This document shows positions 15,565 to 24,785 of a DNA stretch of 64,000 bases, piece after piece. Position 1 is the first letter of the stretch, and every line of letters starts with the position of its first letter. A model generated the notes under the pieces. That model was not told where the DNA came from. It was given only the letters and a program-made list of their open reading frames with translations, and ran no database searches. This DNA is from Acidobacteriota bacterium (GTDB taxonomy: Bacteria; Acidobacteriota; Blastocatellia; Pyrinomonadales; Pyrinomonadaceae): positions 2,056,001 to 2,120,000 of the forward strand of contig CP065003.1 in assembly GCA_016700175.1 (NCBI GenBank), in the 5' to 3' direction. The position numbers and the translations under genes are program-made.

Positions 15565-17973
15565 TTAATTCCTAAGCGGCTTACCCGTTTTCAGCATATG
15601 GGCGATCCTTTGCTGCGTTTTCGGCTCGCCGCAGAGACTCAGGAAAGCCTCCCTCTCCAGGTCCAGCAGGTACTGCTCAGACACCCGGGTTTCGTGGTTC
15701 AGGTCTCCGCCCGCCATCACCTTCGCCAGTTTCTTCCCGATCAACTCGTCGTGATCCGATATGTACCCGCCGCGTTTCATCATATGCAGCGCGAGTTTCA
15801 TCGCCGCCTGGGCCGATTCCCCGAGCGCCAGAATGTCCTCCCTTTCGACCGGCTGGACATAGCCTGAAGAAGCGAGATTCAAGACTTCCTGTTTCGCGTC
15901 GGCGATCAGGCGGTCGCCGTTCATCGAGATCGAGTCCGAAGGCCTCAGGATCCCCCAGCTTCGAGCCTCCTGCGCCGACGTCGCGACCTTGCCCATTCCG
16001 ATGAGCTCGAACGTCTTCTTCAGGAACGCCAGCGGATCCGCATCGGGCACGTCCGCCGCCGCGTCCATCGTCCGCATCGTCAATTCCTTCGTGCCTGCGC
16101 CAGCAGGGATCAAACCGACGCCCACCTCGACGAGCCCTATGTAAGTTTCCGCCGCCGCCCGGACCTTGTCGCCGTGCATCGTGATCTCGCAACCGCCCCC
16201 AAGTGCGAGCCCATACGGAGCCGTGACGACCGGCTTCGCCGAATACCGTATCCGCATCACCGCCTTCTGGAACTGCGCGATCATCAGGTTGATGTCGTCC
16301 CATTCCTCCTCCTGAGCGGCGAGCAGCAAGAGCATTATGTTGGCCCCGGCGGAGAAGTTCCCGCCCTGGTTGCCGATCACGAGCCCCGCGAAATTTTGCT
16401 CCACTTCATCGATCGCGGCATTGATCATCTGGACTGTGTCCGCGCCGATCGAATTCATCTTCGTATGGAATTCAAGACACGCGACGCCGTCCCCAAGGTC
16501 GATCAAAGAAGCTCCGGAGTTCTCCTTTATTACTCCCTTGCTGTCTTTCACCGTCTGCAGATCGATAACACCGTCCCGCGGCTCGATCCGCTTGTATTCG
16601 CCCAAGACCAGGTCGTATTGATAAGCGGTCCCGTCTTCGGACCTGTAAAATGTCGTCGCGCCCGATTCGAGCATCCGCCGGACGTTGTCCGGGACCGGCT
16701 GGCCTTCTTCTTCCATTCGTTCGACGGACTTCTCGACGCCGATCGCGTCCCACGTTTCGAAAACGCCGATCTCCCAGCCGAAGCCCCATTTCATCGCGTC
16801 GTCGACGTCTTTCACGTTGTCGGCGATCTCGGGGATACGGTTCGCCGCGTAGCGCAATGTCCGCGAGATCGTCTTCCAGAGGAATTCGCCCACGCGGTCG
16901 TCGCCCCATACCAGCTTCTTGATCCGCGCGTCGCGGTCTTCGATCTGTTTCGCCGCTTCAAGCGACGGGAACTTTGTCTTCTCCTGAGGCTTGTACTCGA
17001 AGGTCTCGAGATCGAGCTCCAGGATCACGCGGTTCCCTTCCTTGTCCGTCGATTTCTTGAAGAATCCGCCTCCGGTCTTGTCGCCGAGGATGTTCTTTTC
17101 GAGCATCGTCTCGATGACGTCCGGGATCCGGAACGCCTCGCGGTCCTCGTCATCGGGGATCGCCGGATAAAGGTTCCTGTTGACGTGCGCCAGGACGTCG
17201 AGACCGACGAGGTCGGAGGTGCGGAAAGTGGCGCTCTTTGCGTGGCCGATCGCCTTGCCGGTCATCTGATCGACCTCAGTCGGCGTGAATCCCATCCGGA
17301 GCATTTCGTGGACGGTCGCCATCATTCCGAAGGTCCCGACGCGGTTGGCGATGAAGTTCGGCTCGTCCTTCGCCGCGACGACGCCTTTGCCGAGCCTCTT
17401 GTCGAGGAAGCCGAAGATCTGGCAGGAGATCTCGGGCTTCGTCCACTCGGTAGGAATGACCTCCACGAGCTTCATGTACCTCGGCGGGTTGAAGAAGTGA
17501 GTTCCGAGGAAATGCGCTTTGAAGTCTTCCGAGAACGGTTCGGCGATGTCGCGGATGGGGATGCCGCTGGTGTTCGAGGCGATGATCGAACCCGGTTTTC
17601 GGTATTTTTCGACCTGCTCGTAGACCTTGTGCTTGATGTCCAGCCGTTCGACAACGGCCTCGACAACGAGGTCGCATTCGCCGATCTTTTCGAAGTCGTC
17701 TTTGAAGTTCCCGAGTTCGATCAGTTTCGTATTGTCGGCGAGCATGAACGGCGCAGGCTTGAGCTTCTTAGCGGCTTCGAACATAGACCGGACGATCCGG
17801 TCGCGCACCTGGGGCGATTCGGCGGTAAGCCCTTTAGCCTTCTCTTCCTCGTTGGGCTCGTCCGGCGCGATGTCCAGCAGAAGCGTTGGTATCCCCGCGT
17901 TGGCAAGATGAGCGGCGATCGCCGCGCCCATTGTTCCGGCACCCAGTACCGCTGCTTTCCCGATTCTCAGCAT
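15565..17973 (-). CDS. fadB: 3-hydroxyacyl-CoA dehydrogenase / enoyl-CoA hydratase (FadN type)
   Basis: 802 residues. It hydrates enoyl-CoA and oxidises the 3-hydroxyacyl-CoA with NAD+. The domain order is the reverse of E. coli FadB: the NAD-binding dehydrogenase comes first (GAGTMG at 11-16, LGTHFFNPPRYMKLVEVI, second half to ~430), and the crotonase-fold hydratase last (~480-700: GNQGGNFSAGANI and GLALGGGCEITMHGD form the oxyanion region, then GVGLIPAGAGTKEL). That order matches Bacillus FadN. A ribosome-like AAGGGA precedes the start by ~10 nt. The promoter has an embedded FadR-type operator. Its partners fadA and fadE lie downstream but not adjacent. Confidence 0.93.
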   Translation of the reverse strand: MLRIGKAAVLGAGTMGAAIAAHLANAGIPTLLLDIAPDEPNEEEKAKGLTAESPQVRDRIVRSMFEAAKKLKPAPFMLADNTKLIELGNFKDDFEKIGECDLVVEAVVERLDIKHKVYEQVEKYRKPGSIIASNTSGIPIRDIAEPFSEDFKAHFLGTHFFNPPRYMKLVEVIPTEWTKPEISCQIFGFLDKRLGKGVVAAKDEPNFIANRVGTFGMMATVHEMLRMGFTPTEVDQMTGKAIGHAKSATFRTSDLVGLDVLAHVNRNLYPAIPDDEDREAFRIPDVIETMLEKNILGDKTGGGFFKKSTDKEGNRVILELDLETFEYKPQEKTKFPSLEAAKQIEDRDARIKKLVWGDDRVGEFLWKTISRTLRYAANRIPEIADNVKDVDDAMKWGFGWEIGVFETWDAIGVEKSVERMEEEGQPVPDNVRRMLESGATTFYRSEDGTAYQYDLVLGEYKRIEPRDGVIDLQTVKDSKGVIKENSGASLIDLGDGVACLEFHTKMNSIGADTVQMINAAIDEVEQNFAGLVIGNQGGNFSAGANIMLLLLAAQEEEWDDINLMIAQFQKAVMRIRYSAKPVVTAPYGLALGGGCEITMHGDKVRAAAETYIGLVEVGVGLIPAGAGTKELTMRTMDAAADVPDADPLAFLKKTFELIGMGKVATSAQEARSWGILRPSDSISMNGDRLIADAKQEVLNLASSGYVQPVEREDILALGESAQAAMKLALHMMKRGGYISDHDELIGKKLAKVMAGGDLNHETRVSEQYLLDLEREAFLSLCGEPKTQQRIAHMLKTGKPLRN

Positions 17974-18015
17974 ATCTGTCCAATCCCTTGTTTAGTGTGT
18001 TGGAAACGAATCTGT

Positions 18016-18044
18016 ATCATACTGAATGAACATTCATTCAGCAA
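18016..18044 (-). promoter_or_regulatory. fadB promoter with embedded FadR-type operator
   Basis: On the minus strand: -35 TTGCTG (18044-18039), a 17-bp spacer, and -10 TATGAT (18021-18016). The spacer overlaps an inverted repeat of two 9-bp arms around 2 bases (18022-18041), CTGAATGAA/TTCATTCAG. This closely matches the consensus I recall for the TetR-family FadR of Bacillus, TGAATGA-N4-TCATTCA. Binding there would block RNA polymerase until acyl-CoA releases the repressor. No fadR gene is in this window. Confidence 0.78.
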
Positions 18045-18232
18045 GAAACCGGACCTCTTCACGCACCGATCGCAAAATTATTTTGCGATCAGGTGATTCT
18101 TTGATAAATTACAGGCGATACCAATCGATCTTTGCCTCCCTACGGGTTCAGGGATTCCGATCTCATACTACGGAAATCATACGGATACCAGTTTCTGTAA
18201 CTACGGAAGAATGGACTTTTTGGGAGGTCTCT

Positions 18233-18430
18233 ATGAAAGGTAAAAGGATCGCTCTCGCGCTTGTCGTGATCCTTCTGGCATTCTCGGTGGGCTATATGAC
18301 GTTCAAGGCCGCCGAGTTATTCAAGTTCTACCTGACCAATTCCGGAGCGGACTGCACCGAGCACGTCAAGGGCGGCACCTGCGCGGGAAGCCGCGACGCG
18401 GCGTTCCAACAGACCGTGCCCCGCCGGTAA
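18233..18430 (+). CDS. small membrane-anchored protein, unknown
   Basis: 65 residues from the ATG at 18233, chosen because GGGAGG sits five bases upstream; a longer frame from 18026 has no ribosome site. One hydrophobic helix (LALVVILLAFSVGYM, ~7-22) follows a short basic N-terminus. The remaining ~40 residues carry two cysteines (DCTEHVKGGTC) that could form a disulphide outside the membrane, and a basic end. I do not recognise it. It is divergent from fadB and shares that spacer, so it could be influenced by the operator there. It ends 13 bp from the convergent dehydrogenase. Confidence 0.7.
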   Translation: MKGKRIALALVVILLAFSVGYMTFKAAELFKFYLTNSGADCTEHVKGGTCAGSRDAAFQQTVPRR

Positions 18431-18443
18431 GCGAAGACGACAA

Positions 18444-19487
18444 CTATCGGAAACGGTCTATGACACTGATCCCGGTCGACGGGAACTCGCCCATTTGTAT
18501 CAGGACCGCACCCGCTTCCTCGAGCGCAACGGTATTGTTCACCAGCCGGCCGGGCTCCAACCTGCCTTCTTCTATCATTGAGAACATCTCGGGATACCTG
18601 TGCGCCTGCATCCCGTGGCTGCCCAGCATTTCGAGCTCGTAGGCGACGATCCGGTTCATAGGCACCGGCGATTCGGAATCTCCGGCTTCCATCAGGCCGA
18701 TCTGAACGTGACGGCCCCGTTTCGCGAGACTCATCACCGAATCTCTTACCGCCGAAGGCATTCCGATCGCGTCGATCGAAACGGCGGCGCCGACGCCCGT
18801 TATCTCCCGGATCACCGCCGGCACATCGGTATCCGGTCTGATCAGAACAGCCGCATCGGCTCCAAGCGAGCGTGCAAACTCGAGCTTCTCCGGGCCGATA
18901 TCGACAGCGACAACACGCGCCCCCAAAGCCTTCGCGATCATCATCGACGAAAGCCCGACGCCTCCGCACCCGAAAACGGCTACCCACTCGCCTGCCGACG
19001 TTCTTCCCTGATGAACGACCGCCCGGAACGAGGTCATGAACCTGCAGCCGAGGCTCGCGGCAGTGACGAAGCCGATCCCTTCCGGCAGTGCGACGAGGTT
19101 CTCATCCGCGTACCGGATCTCGACGAATTCGGCGAAGCCTCCCCAGTGCGTGAATCCGGGCTGAAACTGAAAATCGCACACCTGCTGGTTTCCGGATCTG
19201 CACTGGGGGCAGGCGCCGCAGCCGCCTACGAAAGGGACCGTTACACGGTCGCCGGTCTTCCATTTCCGAACCCCCGGACCCGTCTCGGCGACGACCCCGG
19301 AAAGCTCGTGACCCGGCACGTGGGGCAGAGTGATGTCCGGATCGTTTCCCATCCAGCCGTGCCAGTCGCTCCGGCAGATACCGCAGGCGCGGACCTCAAG
19401 CACGACGGAGCCCTCCGAGGGCTCCGGATCGGGAACCGTTCTGATCGTCGGTTCTGCCCCGAATTGTTCGTAGATCACCGCTTGCAT
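18444..19487 (-). CDS. zinc-dependent alcohol dehydrogenase (MDR family)
   Basis: 347 residues, normal for the family. Catalytic zinc ligands are Cys38 in CGICRSDWHG and His60/Glu61 in PGHE, with Cys near LGCRF completing the site. Structural zinc is held by Cys90, 93, 96 and 104 (GGCGACPQCRSGNQQVC). The NAD(P) Rossmann motif is FGCGGVGLSS. The substrate alcohol is not determinable. The start follows the stop of the TPR gene with no gap, so it is probably expressed from the TPR promoter. Confidence 0.92.
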   Translation of the reverse strand: MQAVIYEQFGAEPTIRTVPDPEPSEGSVVLEVRACGICRSDWHGWMGNDPDITLPHVPGHELSGVVAETGPGVRKWKTGDRVTVPFVGGCGACPQCRSGNQQVCDFQFQPGFTHWGGFAEFVEIRYADENLVALPEGIGFVTAASLGCRFMTSFRAVVHQGRTSAGEWVAVFGCGGVGLSSMMIAKALGARVVAVDIGPEKLEFARSLGADAAVLIRPDTDVPAVIREITGVGAAVSIDAIGMPSAVRDSVMSLAKRGRHVQIGLMEAGDSESPVPMNRIVAYELEMLGSHGMQAHRYPEMFSMIEEGRLEPGRLVNNTVALEEAGAVLIQMGEFPSTGISVIDRFR

Positions 19488-20882
19488 CTATACCTCGTCC
19501 GGGCTTCGGGCGAGAACACGTACCGCTTCTCTCACCTGCCGTCTCTTCTCTTCAAGATCTGACCGCAGTTCCTCCATTTTTCGGCGGTCGGCGGCGGCCT
19601 TCTGCTTCTGACCCAAAGCGTCATATGCGTTCGCCCTCTCTTCATACGCGGAGATCATTTTCGGATTCGCCTTGATCGCTGAGCTGAGTTCTCTTACTGC
19701 AAGCGAGTACCGCTTCTGGCGATTCCGTATCATCCCGAGATTGAGGTAGATCTCCGGCAGATACGGATAAATGGCCTTCACCTTTGTCACGTCCTTTAAC
19801 CCTTCCGCAAGCTCACCCCTTAGGATCTTCAGAAGACCCATATTGTTGAACACGAAGACGTTGTCGGGAACTATCTCGAGTGAACGATTCAGATCGGATT
19901 CCGCAAGGTCCAGCTTCCCAAGCCGGATGTATCCGTACGCCCGGGTGTTGAGAGCGTCTGCGTTGCTGGGCTCCATAGCAATAAGCTCGGTCGCGGCCCT
20001 TACTACCTCATCCCACGCCTCGAGCTTCGCATAGCCGGCTGCGAGTTCCTCCTTAATGACAGAGATGTCCGGAGAAAGTCGGTTGGCGCGCTCGTAATCC
20101 TTGAGCGCACTAACGTAGTCCTCCTTCTTCTTGTAGACATCGCCGCGCAACTGGTAACCTTTTTCGGAGTCCGGATCGATCTCGACGAGCCGGTTGGCGG
20201 AGACCAGCGCTCCAACGAGGTCGCCCTGCCTCATCTGTACCTGGCACTTAAAAAAGAAAGCGGGGGCTAACGCAGGGTCGAGTTCCGTTGCGCGGGTCAG
20301 GTCCGCCAGAGCCGCGGGCAATTTCTCGAAAAAATAATTTGTCAATCCTCTCAGGTAGAAGGTATCCGCATTGTCCGGATCCAGCCTGGAAGCCTTGTTC
20401 AGGTCGGCCAGCGCTTGTTCAAACCTATTTAAGTCCAGATACGCCCTCGCCCGGTTCACAAGGGACTGTACATTGTCTGATTCAAGTTTGAGAATGCTCG
20501 AGAAGTCTTCGATCGCCTCGCCGTGGCGACGAAGCCGGAGATAGGCAATGCCCCTGTTCCCGATAGCGGGAATGGTGTTCGGAGCAAGTTCCAGCGTTCT
20601 TGTAAGATCCGCGATCGCGAGCTCGAGTTCTCCCAGCTCCATGTAAGCGAGGCCCCTTGTGTAGAAGGTTCCAAAGAATTGATCCGATTCCCGGATCAGT
20701 TCCGTCGTGATCCTGATCGCCTCTTCCAGGTCTCCCGCGGCTCTTGCTTTCTCGGCTTCCAGGGCACGTGCCTGGAACGATTCTGATGCGCCTTCCTCAG
20801 TCACGTCCTGCGCCGTCGCCACGCCCGCTATCAATACCCAGACAAGCGTTCCCGCCCAAACCATACGAGAGATCCGACCCAT
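19488..20882 (-). CDS. secreted TPR-repeat protein
   Basis: 464 residues from the ATG at 20882. This start is chosen over the longer frame because GGAGGA lies seven bases before it and it opens into a signal peptide (ISRMVWAGTLVWVLIAGVATAQ). The mature part is about ten consecutive tetratricopeptide repeats of the A-x8-LDP / LEL-P type (for example LELAPNTIPAIGNRGIAYL, LDPALAPAFFFKC). It ends with a charged coiled-coil-like stretch rich in Glu, Arg and Lys. TPR arrays are protein-binding scaffolds. Periplasmic or outer-membrane location is inferred. It appears to head a two-gene unit with the alcohol dehydrogenase. Confidence 0.88.
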   Translation of the reverse strand: MGRISRMVWAGTLVWVLIAGVATAQDVTEEGASESFQARALEAEKARAAGDLEEAIRITTELIRESDQFFGTFYTRGLAYMELGELELAIADLTRTLELAPNTIPAIGNRGIAYLRLRRHGEAIEDFSSILKLESDNVQSLVNRARAYLDLNRFEQALADLNKASRLDPDNADTFYLRGLTNYFFEKLPAALADLTRATELDPALAPAFFFKCQVQMRQGDLVGALVSANRLVEIDPDSEKGYQLRGDVYKKKEDYVSALKDYERANRLSPDISVIKEELAAGYAKLEAWDEVVRAATELIAMEPSNADALNTRAYGYIRLGKLDLAESDLNRSLEIVPDNVFVFNNMGLLKILRGELAEGLKDVTKVKAIYPYLPEIYLNLGMIRNRQKRYSLAVRELSSAIKANPKMISAYEERANAYDALGQKQKAAADRRKMEELRSDLEEKRRQVREAVRVLARSPDEV

Positions 20883-20902
20883 AGATCTGTCCTCCAAGAA
20901 CC

Positions 20903-20936
20903 AAAAGCCGCGGCACGGAGTCATTCCGTACCGCGG
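20903..20936 (-). terminator. terminator-like hairpin after the homocysteine methyltransferase gene
   Basis: Stem 20908-20919 with 20925-20936 (six plus five pairs around one mismatch, 5-nt loop). On the minus strand it is followed by CTTTT. It lies between the methyltransferase stop (20995) and the TPR start (20882), so it probably ends the former transcript. Confidence 0.6.
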
Positions 20937-20994
20937 TATCTTATGGGCTGTCGCTCTAAATGAGCAAGGTATTTTACGACGATCGGGATTCCGG

Positions 20995-21951
20995 TCAGGC
21001 AGTTTTCGCGTTTGCCACCGCCAGGACCTTTGCGATCTCACCTACGTGGCGTTCATCCGTCCCGCAGCAGCCTCCCGCCACGTTCAGGTTAGGCAGAAGG
21101 CGTCGGATCTCACGATGCGCGGCCGCCAGTTCGTACAGATCTCCCTCGTCCAGTTCTTCGGCCTCATCCAACTCCGCGTGGCTCATTTTCGAGGCGTTCA
21201 CGCGCGTTCCGCGGATTCGCTCCTGCCAGCCGCTACCTTCTTTCAGTGCCTCGAGGAAGTGTGTAGGGTGCGCGCAGTTGATCATATAGTAGGCCGGCGG
21301 TGCCTCGGACTGAGAATCCACCCTTTTGATCGCGTCCTCAAGGGTGCTCCCGTTCGGGAGACGACCGTCGGTCTCGACTGTAAAGGAGATCACGCACGGA
21401 AGGCCTGCCTCGGCGGCGGCGTTCGCTATTCCTATCGCCTCGTTCTCGTAGGTCATCGTGATCGCGGAGATCATATCGGCCCCGGCCGAAGCGAGCGCGG
21501 AAACCTGCGGAAGGTGGTAGAGCTTTGCCTCCTCCGGGTCCATCATATCGCCCGCGATGTAGCCGTCTCCCCTGGGGCCGATGCATCCGCTGACGATCAT
21601 TCTTTCGCCGTATTCCTCGAACCCGGGCCTGAGCTCCAACAGCAGTTCGACCGATGCGCGGTTCATTTCATCAAGTTCTTCGGCTGAATAGCCGATCTTC
21701 GAAGCCCAGTCCGGATTGGCTCTCCAGGTCGCTGTCTCGAGAATTGCGGGCGCCTTCACATCGAGCGCGATGTCAAGGTACTCTTGAAAATACTTTCTGA
21801 GCGCTTCGCGGCCCTTTTCGTCTTTCAGAAGAACAAAGGATGCGAACTCCGGAAGCTCGAAGCCTTCCTTGAAGATAAGCGTGGTTTCCAGCCCTCCGTC
21901 GGTGACAAAGAACCTGTCGGAATTATGCGGAAAATTTTGTCCGTATGACAT
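20995..21951 (-). CDS. homocysteine S-methyltransferase family protein
   Basis: 318 residues from the ATG at 21951, preceded at ~7 nt by AAGGAGC; the upstream in-frame extension lacks support. It is a zinc-dependent methyl transfer barrel. The zinc ligands are Cys226 in MINCAHP and Cys295-Cys296 in AGGCCGTDERHV. Other marks are TDGGLETTLI at the N-terminus and SGCIGPRGDGY. The family (MmuM/BHMT-like) moves methyl from S-methylmethionine, SAM or betaine to homocysteine to make methionine; which donor is used here cannot be told. No S-box or other riboswitch is recognisable in its 280-bp leader. Confidence 0.9.
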   Translation of the reverse strand: MSYGQNFPHNSDRFFVTDGGLETTLIFKEGFELPEFASFVLLKDEKGREALRKYFQEYLDIALDVKAPAILETATWRANPDWASKIGYSAEELDEMNRASVELLLELRPGFEEYGERMIVSGCIGPRGDGYIAGDMMDPEEAKLYHLPQVSALASAGADMISAITMTYENEAIGIANAAAEAGLPCVISFTVETDGRLPNGSTLEDAIKRVDSQSEAPPAYYMINCAHPTHFLEALKEGSGWQERIRGTRVNASKMSHAELDEAEELDEGDLYELAAAHREIRRLLPNLNVAGGCCGTDERHVGEIAKVLAVANAKTA

Positions 21952-22238
21952 ATAAATGCTCCTTGCCCGGGCCAAGCCCGGAGCCTCGATCAATTTTGTT
22001 AAGCCGTTACTTGAGGGTTTGACACGTAAAACCTTGACACGGTAACGCCAACTGCCCATAATTCGGCCTGAAAGACTTTCTCACGATCAAGAGTCTTCGT
22101 CCTTCTGCCTCACAAAAGCAGAAACAAAAAGCTTAAGAGACCGGTCACGGCCGAAGTTTGCGCCGCGGTCCAGTACGTCCGTCTTTGGGATCCTCATCAA
22201 CAACCATAGACGGTTTTCACCCACAATGGAGGACAAAA

Positions 22239-23051
22239 ATGAATAGATCTCTCACAACCCTTTTCCTCACCATCTTTCTTCTCTGCGGCGTTGCTGCCGC
22301 GCAGAACGGCGGTTCGAAGGCGTTCCGGCCTGTAAAAGCGCAGATCACCGCCGCCCAGGAGAAGCTCAAGGCGTCGGGCACGTACAGCGGGCCCGTCGAC
22401 GGGAAATACAATGACGGCTTTCGCGACGCGTTGAAGGACTTCCAGTCAGCGAACGGCCTCGACTCGAGCGGAAAGCTGGATGAAGCGACACTCGGGAAGA
22501 TGTCGATCGAACTAACGGACAGACAGAAAGGCATCGAGCCTGCGAGCGGCTCGAAACGCACGGTCTTCAGGGTCAACAAGGAACAGATCACACAAGCTCA
22601 GAGGCTCCTGAAGAGCAGCGGGAAGTTCTCCGGAGCCGAGACCGGAAGGTACAGCAAGGAGCTTCGCGCCGCGATACGCGAGTATCAGGGCGAGGCCGGG
22701 ATCCGCCGGACGGGATCGCTGAACCGAGCGACGCTCGAAAAACTCGGCATCGAGCTTACGGAAGCCCAGGCGGCGATACCTGTCGATCCGAAGGACCTTG
22801 AGGCTTCGAAACCCAGAGGCGCCCGGGGACCAGTTTTCCGCGCCAACAAAGGGCAAGTAACGGAGGTGCAGGAGATGCTGAGGTCGAAAGGGCTCTACAA
22901 CGGCGAAGCTACCGGCAAGCTGAACCCGGAAACCCGGGCCGCCATAAAAAGCTGGCAGTCCGCGAACAATGTCAAAGCTACGGGGACGCTCAACAAGGAA
23001 ACGCTCATCGCGATGGGGATCGAACTGACCGATTCCCAGAAGTCGATGTGA
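22239..23051 (+). CDS. secreted protein with three peptidoglycan-binding repeats
   Basis: 270 residues from the ATG at 22239 (TGGAGGA six bases upstream; the longer frame from 22158 is rejected). A signal peptide (MNRSLTTLFLTIFLLCGVAAAQ) precedes three PGB_1-like repeats at about 30-85, 118-170 and 205-262. Each has a QxxLKxxGxYxGxxxGxY then LKxYQxxxGLxxTGxLxxxTLxxLGI pattern. PGB_1 modules bind peptidoglycan, usually tethering a hydrolase, but no catalytic domain is present here, so this may be a pure cell-wall adaptor. Divergent from the methyltransferase gene and convergent with the DUF1992 gene. Confidence 0.88.
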   Translation: MNRSLTTLFLTIFLLCGVAAAQNGGSKAFRPVKAQITAAQEKLKASGTYSGPVDGKYNDGFRDALKDFQSANGLDSSGKLDEATLGKMSIELTDRQKGIEPASGSKRTVFRVNKEQITQAQRLLKSSGKFSGAETGRYSKELRAAIREYQGEAGIRRTGSLNRATLEKLGIELTEAQAAIPVDPKDLEASKPRGARGPVFRANKGQVTEVQEMLRSKGLYNGEATGKLNPETRAAIKSWQSANNVKATGTLNKETLIAMGIELTDSQKSM

Positions 23052-23101
23052 GCTTCACTTAGCAACGCCCTCCGTTTCGGGCGGACCGGAGCGGGGGGCG
23101 G

Positions 23102-23428
23102 TTATCTTCGTCGCGAGCCCGCGTGATTGCGTTCGAGCACGATCGCGAGTGCCATCCGTTTCTCGTTCAGGAGCCGCAATCTATCGGCTCTCAGGGACGG
23201 GGCTGCGTTCGCACAGGCCTCTCGAAGCTCGCCTATCTCGCGCATCAGCTCGACTTCCGCCGGAATGAACTTGTTGGATCTGAGCAGCGAATGGCCTACA
23301 CGGAACTCGGACGGCGTGTTGAAGTATTCCGTCAGGTCGATCTTCCTGCCGGCGCCCTCGAGGTTGTCGAACTCTCCTCGTTCGAGGGCCTCCCGTATTC
23401 TTTCTTCCGCAAGTGTTGAAAGGTCCAT
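23102..23428 (-). CDS. DUF1992 protein (DnaJ-homologue C28 domain)
   Basis: 108 residues from the ATG at 23428. The conserved DUF1992 block begins right at this start: MDLSTLAEERIREALERGEF, then a NLEGAGRKIDL box and the tail helices. The 21 codons upstream in the longer frame are outside the domain, so the shorter start is chosen. The family is found alone in many bacteria and fused to a J domain in some eukaryotes; the molecular function is unknown. It is divergent from the sterol desaturase family gene. Confidence 0.88.
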   Translation of the reverse strand: MDLSTLAEERIREALERGEFDNLEGAGRKIDLTEYFNTPSEFRVGHSLLRSNKFIPAEVELMREIGELREACANAAPSLRADRLRLLNEKRMALAIVLERNHAGSRRR

Positions 23429-23536
23429 CCTGTTTGACTCTCGTAGTCGCTTGTTTAATATATCGGAAGTTCCTTCAGCGCTGAACCGCACGCTCCCGGA
23501 GAGCCGGGACCGGCGTCTTCGTCGAGGACCTTCCGG

Positions 23537-24778
23537 ATGGGCGAAACCAACATCTACGTCTACCTCACGCCGCTGGCGCTCATCTTCATCGCGCTGGAGA
23601 TGTTCTTCAGCTGGTATTACCGCAAAGGCTACATAAGCTTTCAGGAAGCCGTCGCGAATTTCGGCACGGCGCTCGGGAATCAGACGATGAACGTGCTCGT
23701 CGCGGCGGGGGTGTACGTGGCGTACGGCTACCTCTGGGAAAACTTCCGCCTTTTGACGATAGAGGTGAACGTCCTGACGTTCATACTGCTGCTACTCGGC
23801 GTCGATTTCATCTTCTACTGGGTCCACCGGTGGGGCCACGCGATCAACATAATGTGGGCGGCGCATTCGCCGCATCATTCCGCCGAAGAAATGAACTTCT
23901 TCGTCGCGCTCCGTGCGAGCGTGACGCAAAGGCTTACCTCTTTTCTGTTCTTTTGGCCCCTGACTCTGATCGGCTTTCATCCGGCGCATATATATATGAT
24001 GGCCGGGATCCACCTGTTCATCGCGTTCCTGCACCATACCGAGTTCATTCCAAAGCTTTGGAGGCCGATCGAATTCGTCTTCACGACGCCTTCCCATCAC
24101 CGCGTTCATCACGGTGTCAATTTCAAATACCTCGACAAGAACTTTGGCGAGTTCCTGATCATATGGGACCGCATCTTCGGTTCTTTTGAAGAAGAACAGG
24201 AAAAGGTCGTCTACGGGATATACGATCATCCGAGATCCTGGAATCCGATATCGATCAACTTCCATTTCTACCTGGTACTTCTGAAACTGGCGATCGCAGC
24301 GCCGAACTGGTGGGACAAGGTCCGGATCTGGTTCATGCCGACGGGCTGGAGGCCGCGCGGGCTCGAGGCGCCGCCGAAGATCGAGATCACGACCGAGAAC
24401 CAGGCCAAGTTCCGGCCGACGATGTTCTCGATGTCCAGACCCTATCTCGCGGTTCAGGTCGCGGCCGGGATCGCCCTTATGATGGGGATCATTTCGGACG
24501 TATTCGAATGGGGAACAGCGGCGAAGTGGATCGGCGCCTTCCTGCTCTGGTGGCAGATCGTCAACTGGGCGGGGATCATGGAAGCAAGGAAATGGCTTTG
24601 GGTATCCGAGATCCTTAGGCTTGCGGTGACGTTCTCGGCGCTTGCCGTTATGTACGGCGACACGAATGCCGCCGGCCTGCTTATCGGCGCCGCGGCTTTC
24701 ACGGCCGCGTGCGCACTTTGGACGCTTGCATTCTTCCGGCCCGGCGCCTCAAGGCTCAGCTTCGCATCGTTCCGCTGA
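23537..24778 (+). CDS. sterol desaturase / fatty-acid hydroxylase family membrane protein
   Basis: 413 residues. A di-iron integral-membrane oxygenase. The histidine boxes are HRWGH, HSPHHSAEEMN and HHRVHHGVN, in the family order and surrounded by hydrophobic helices. About 130 extra residues at the C-terminus carry three or so further membrane segments, an arrangement seen in alkylglycerol-monooxygenase-like members. Substrates in the family include sterols, carotenoids, ether lipids and fatty acids; none can be assigned. No convincing ribosome site precedes the ATG. Confidence 0.88.
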   Translation: MGETNIYVYLTPLALIFIALEMFFSWYYRKGYISFQEAVANFGTALGNQTMNVLVAAGVYVAYGYLWENFRLLTIEVNVLTFILLLLGVDFIFYWVHRWGHAINIMWAAHSPHHSAEEMNFFVALRASVTQRLTSFLFFWPLTLIGFHPAHIYMMAGIHLFIAFLHHTEFIPKLWRPIEFVFTTPSHHRVHHGVNFKYLDKNFGEFLIIWDRIFGSFEEEQEKVVYGIYDHPRSWNPISINFHFYLVLLKLAIAAPNWWDKVRIWFMPTGWRPRGLEAPPKIEITTENQAKFRPTMFSMSRPYLAVQVAAGIALMMGIISDVFEWGTAAKWIGAFLLWWQIVNWAGIMEARKWLWVSEILRLAVTFSALAVMYGDTNAAGLLIGAAAFTAACALWTLAFFRPGASRLSFASFR

Positions 24779-24785
24779 CGGGATC

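Noticed and set aside
16174..18096. 640-codon plus-strand ORF opposite fadB
   Set aside because: Antisense frame of a gene with intact catalytic motifs; composition typical of a shadow.
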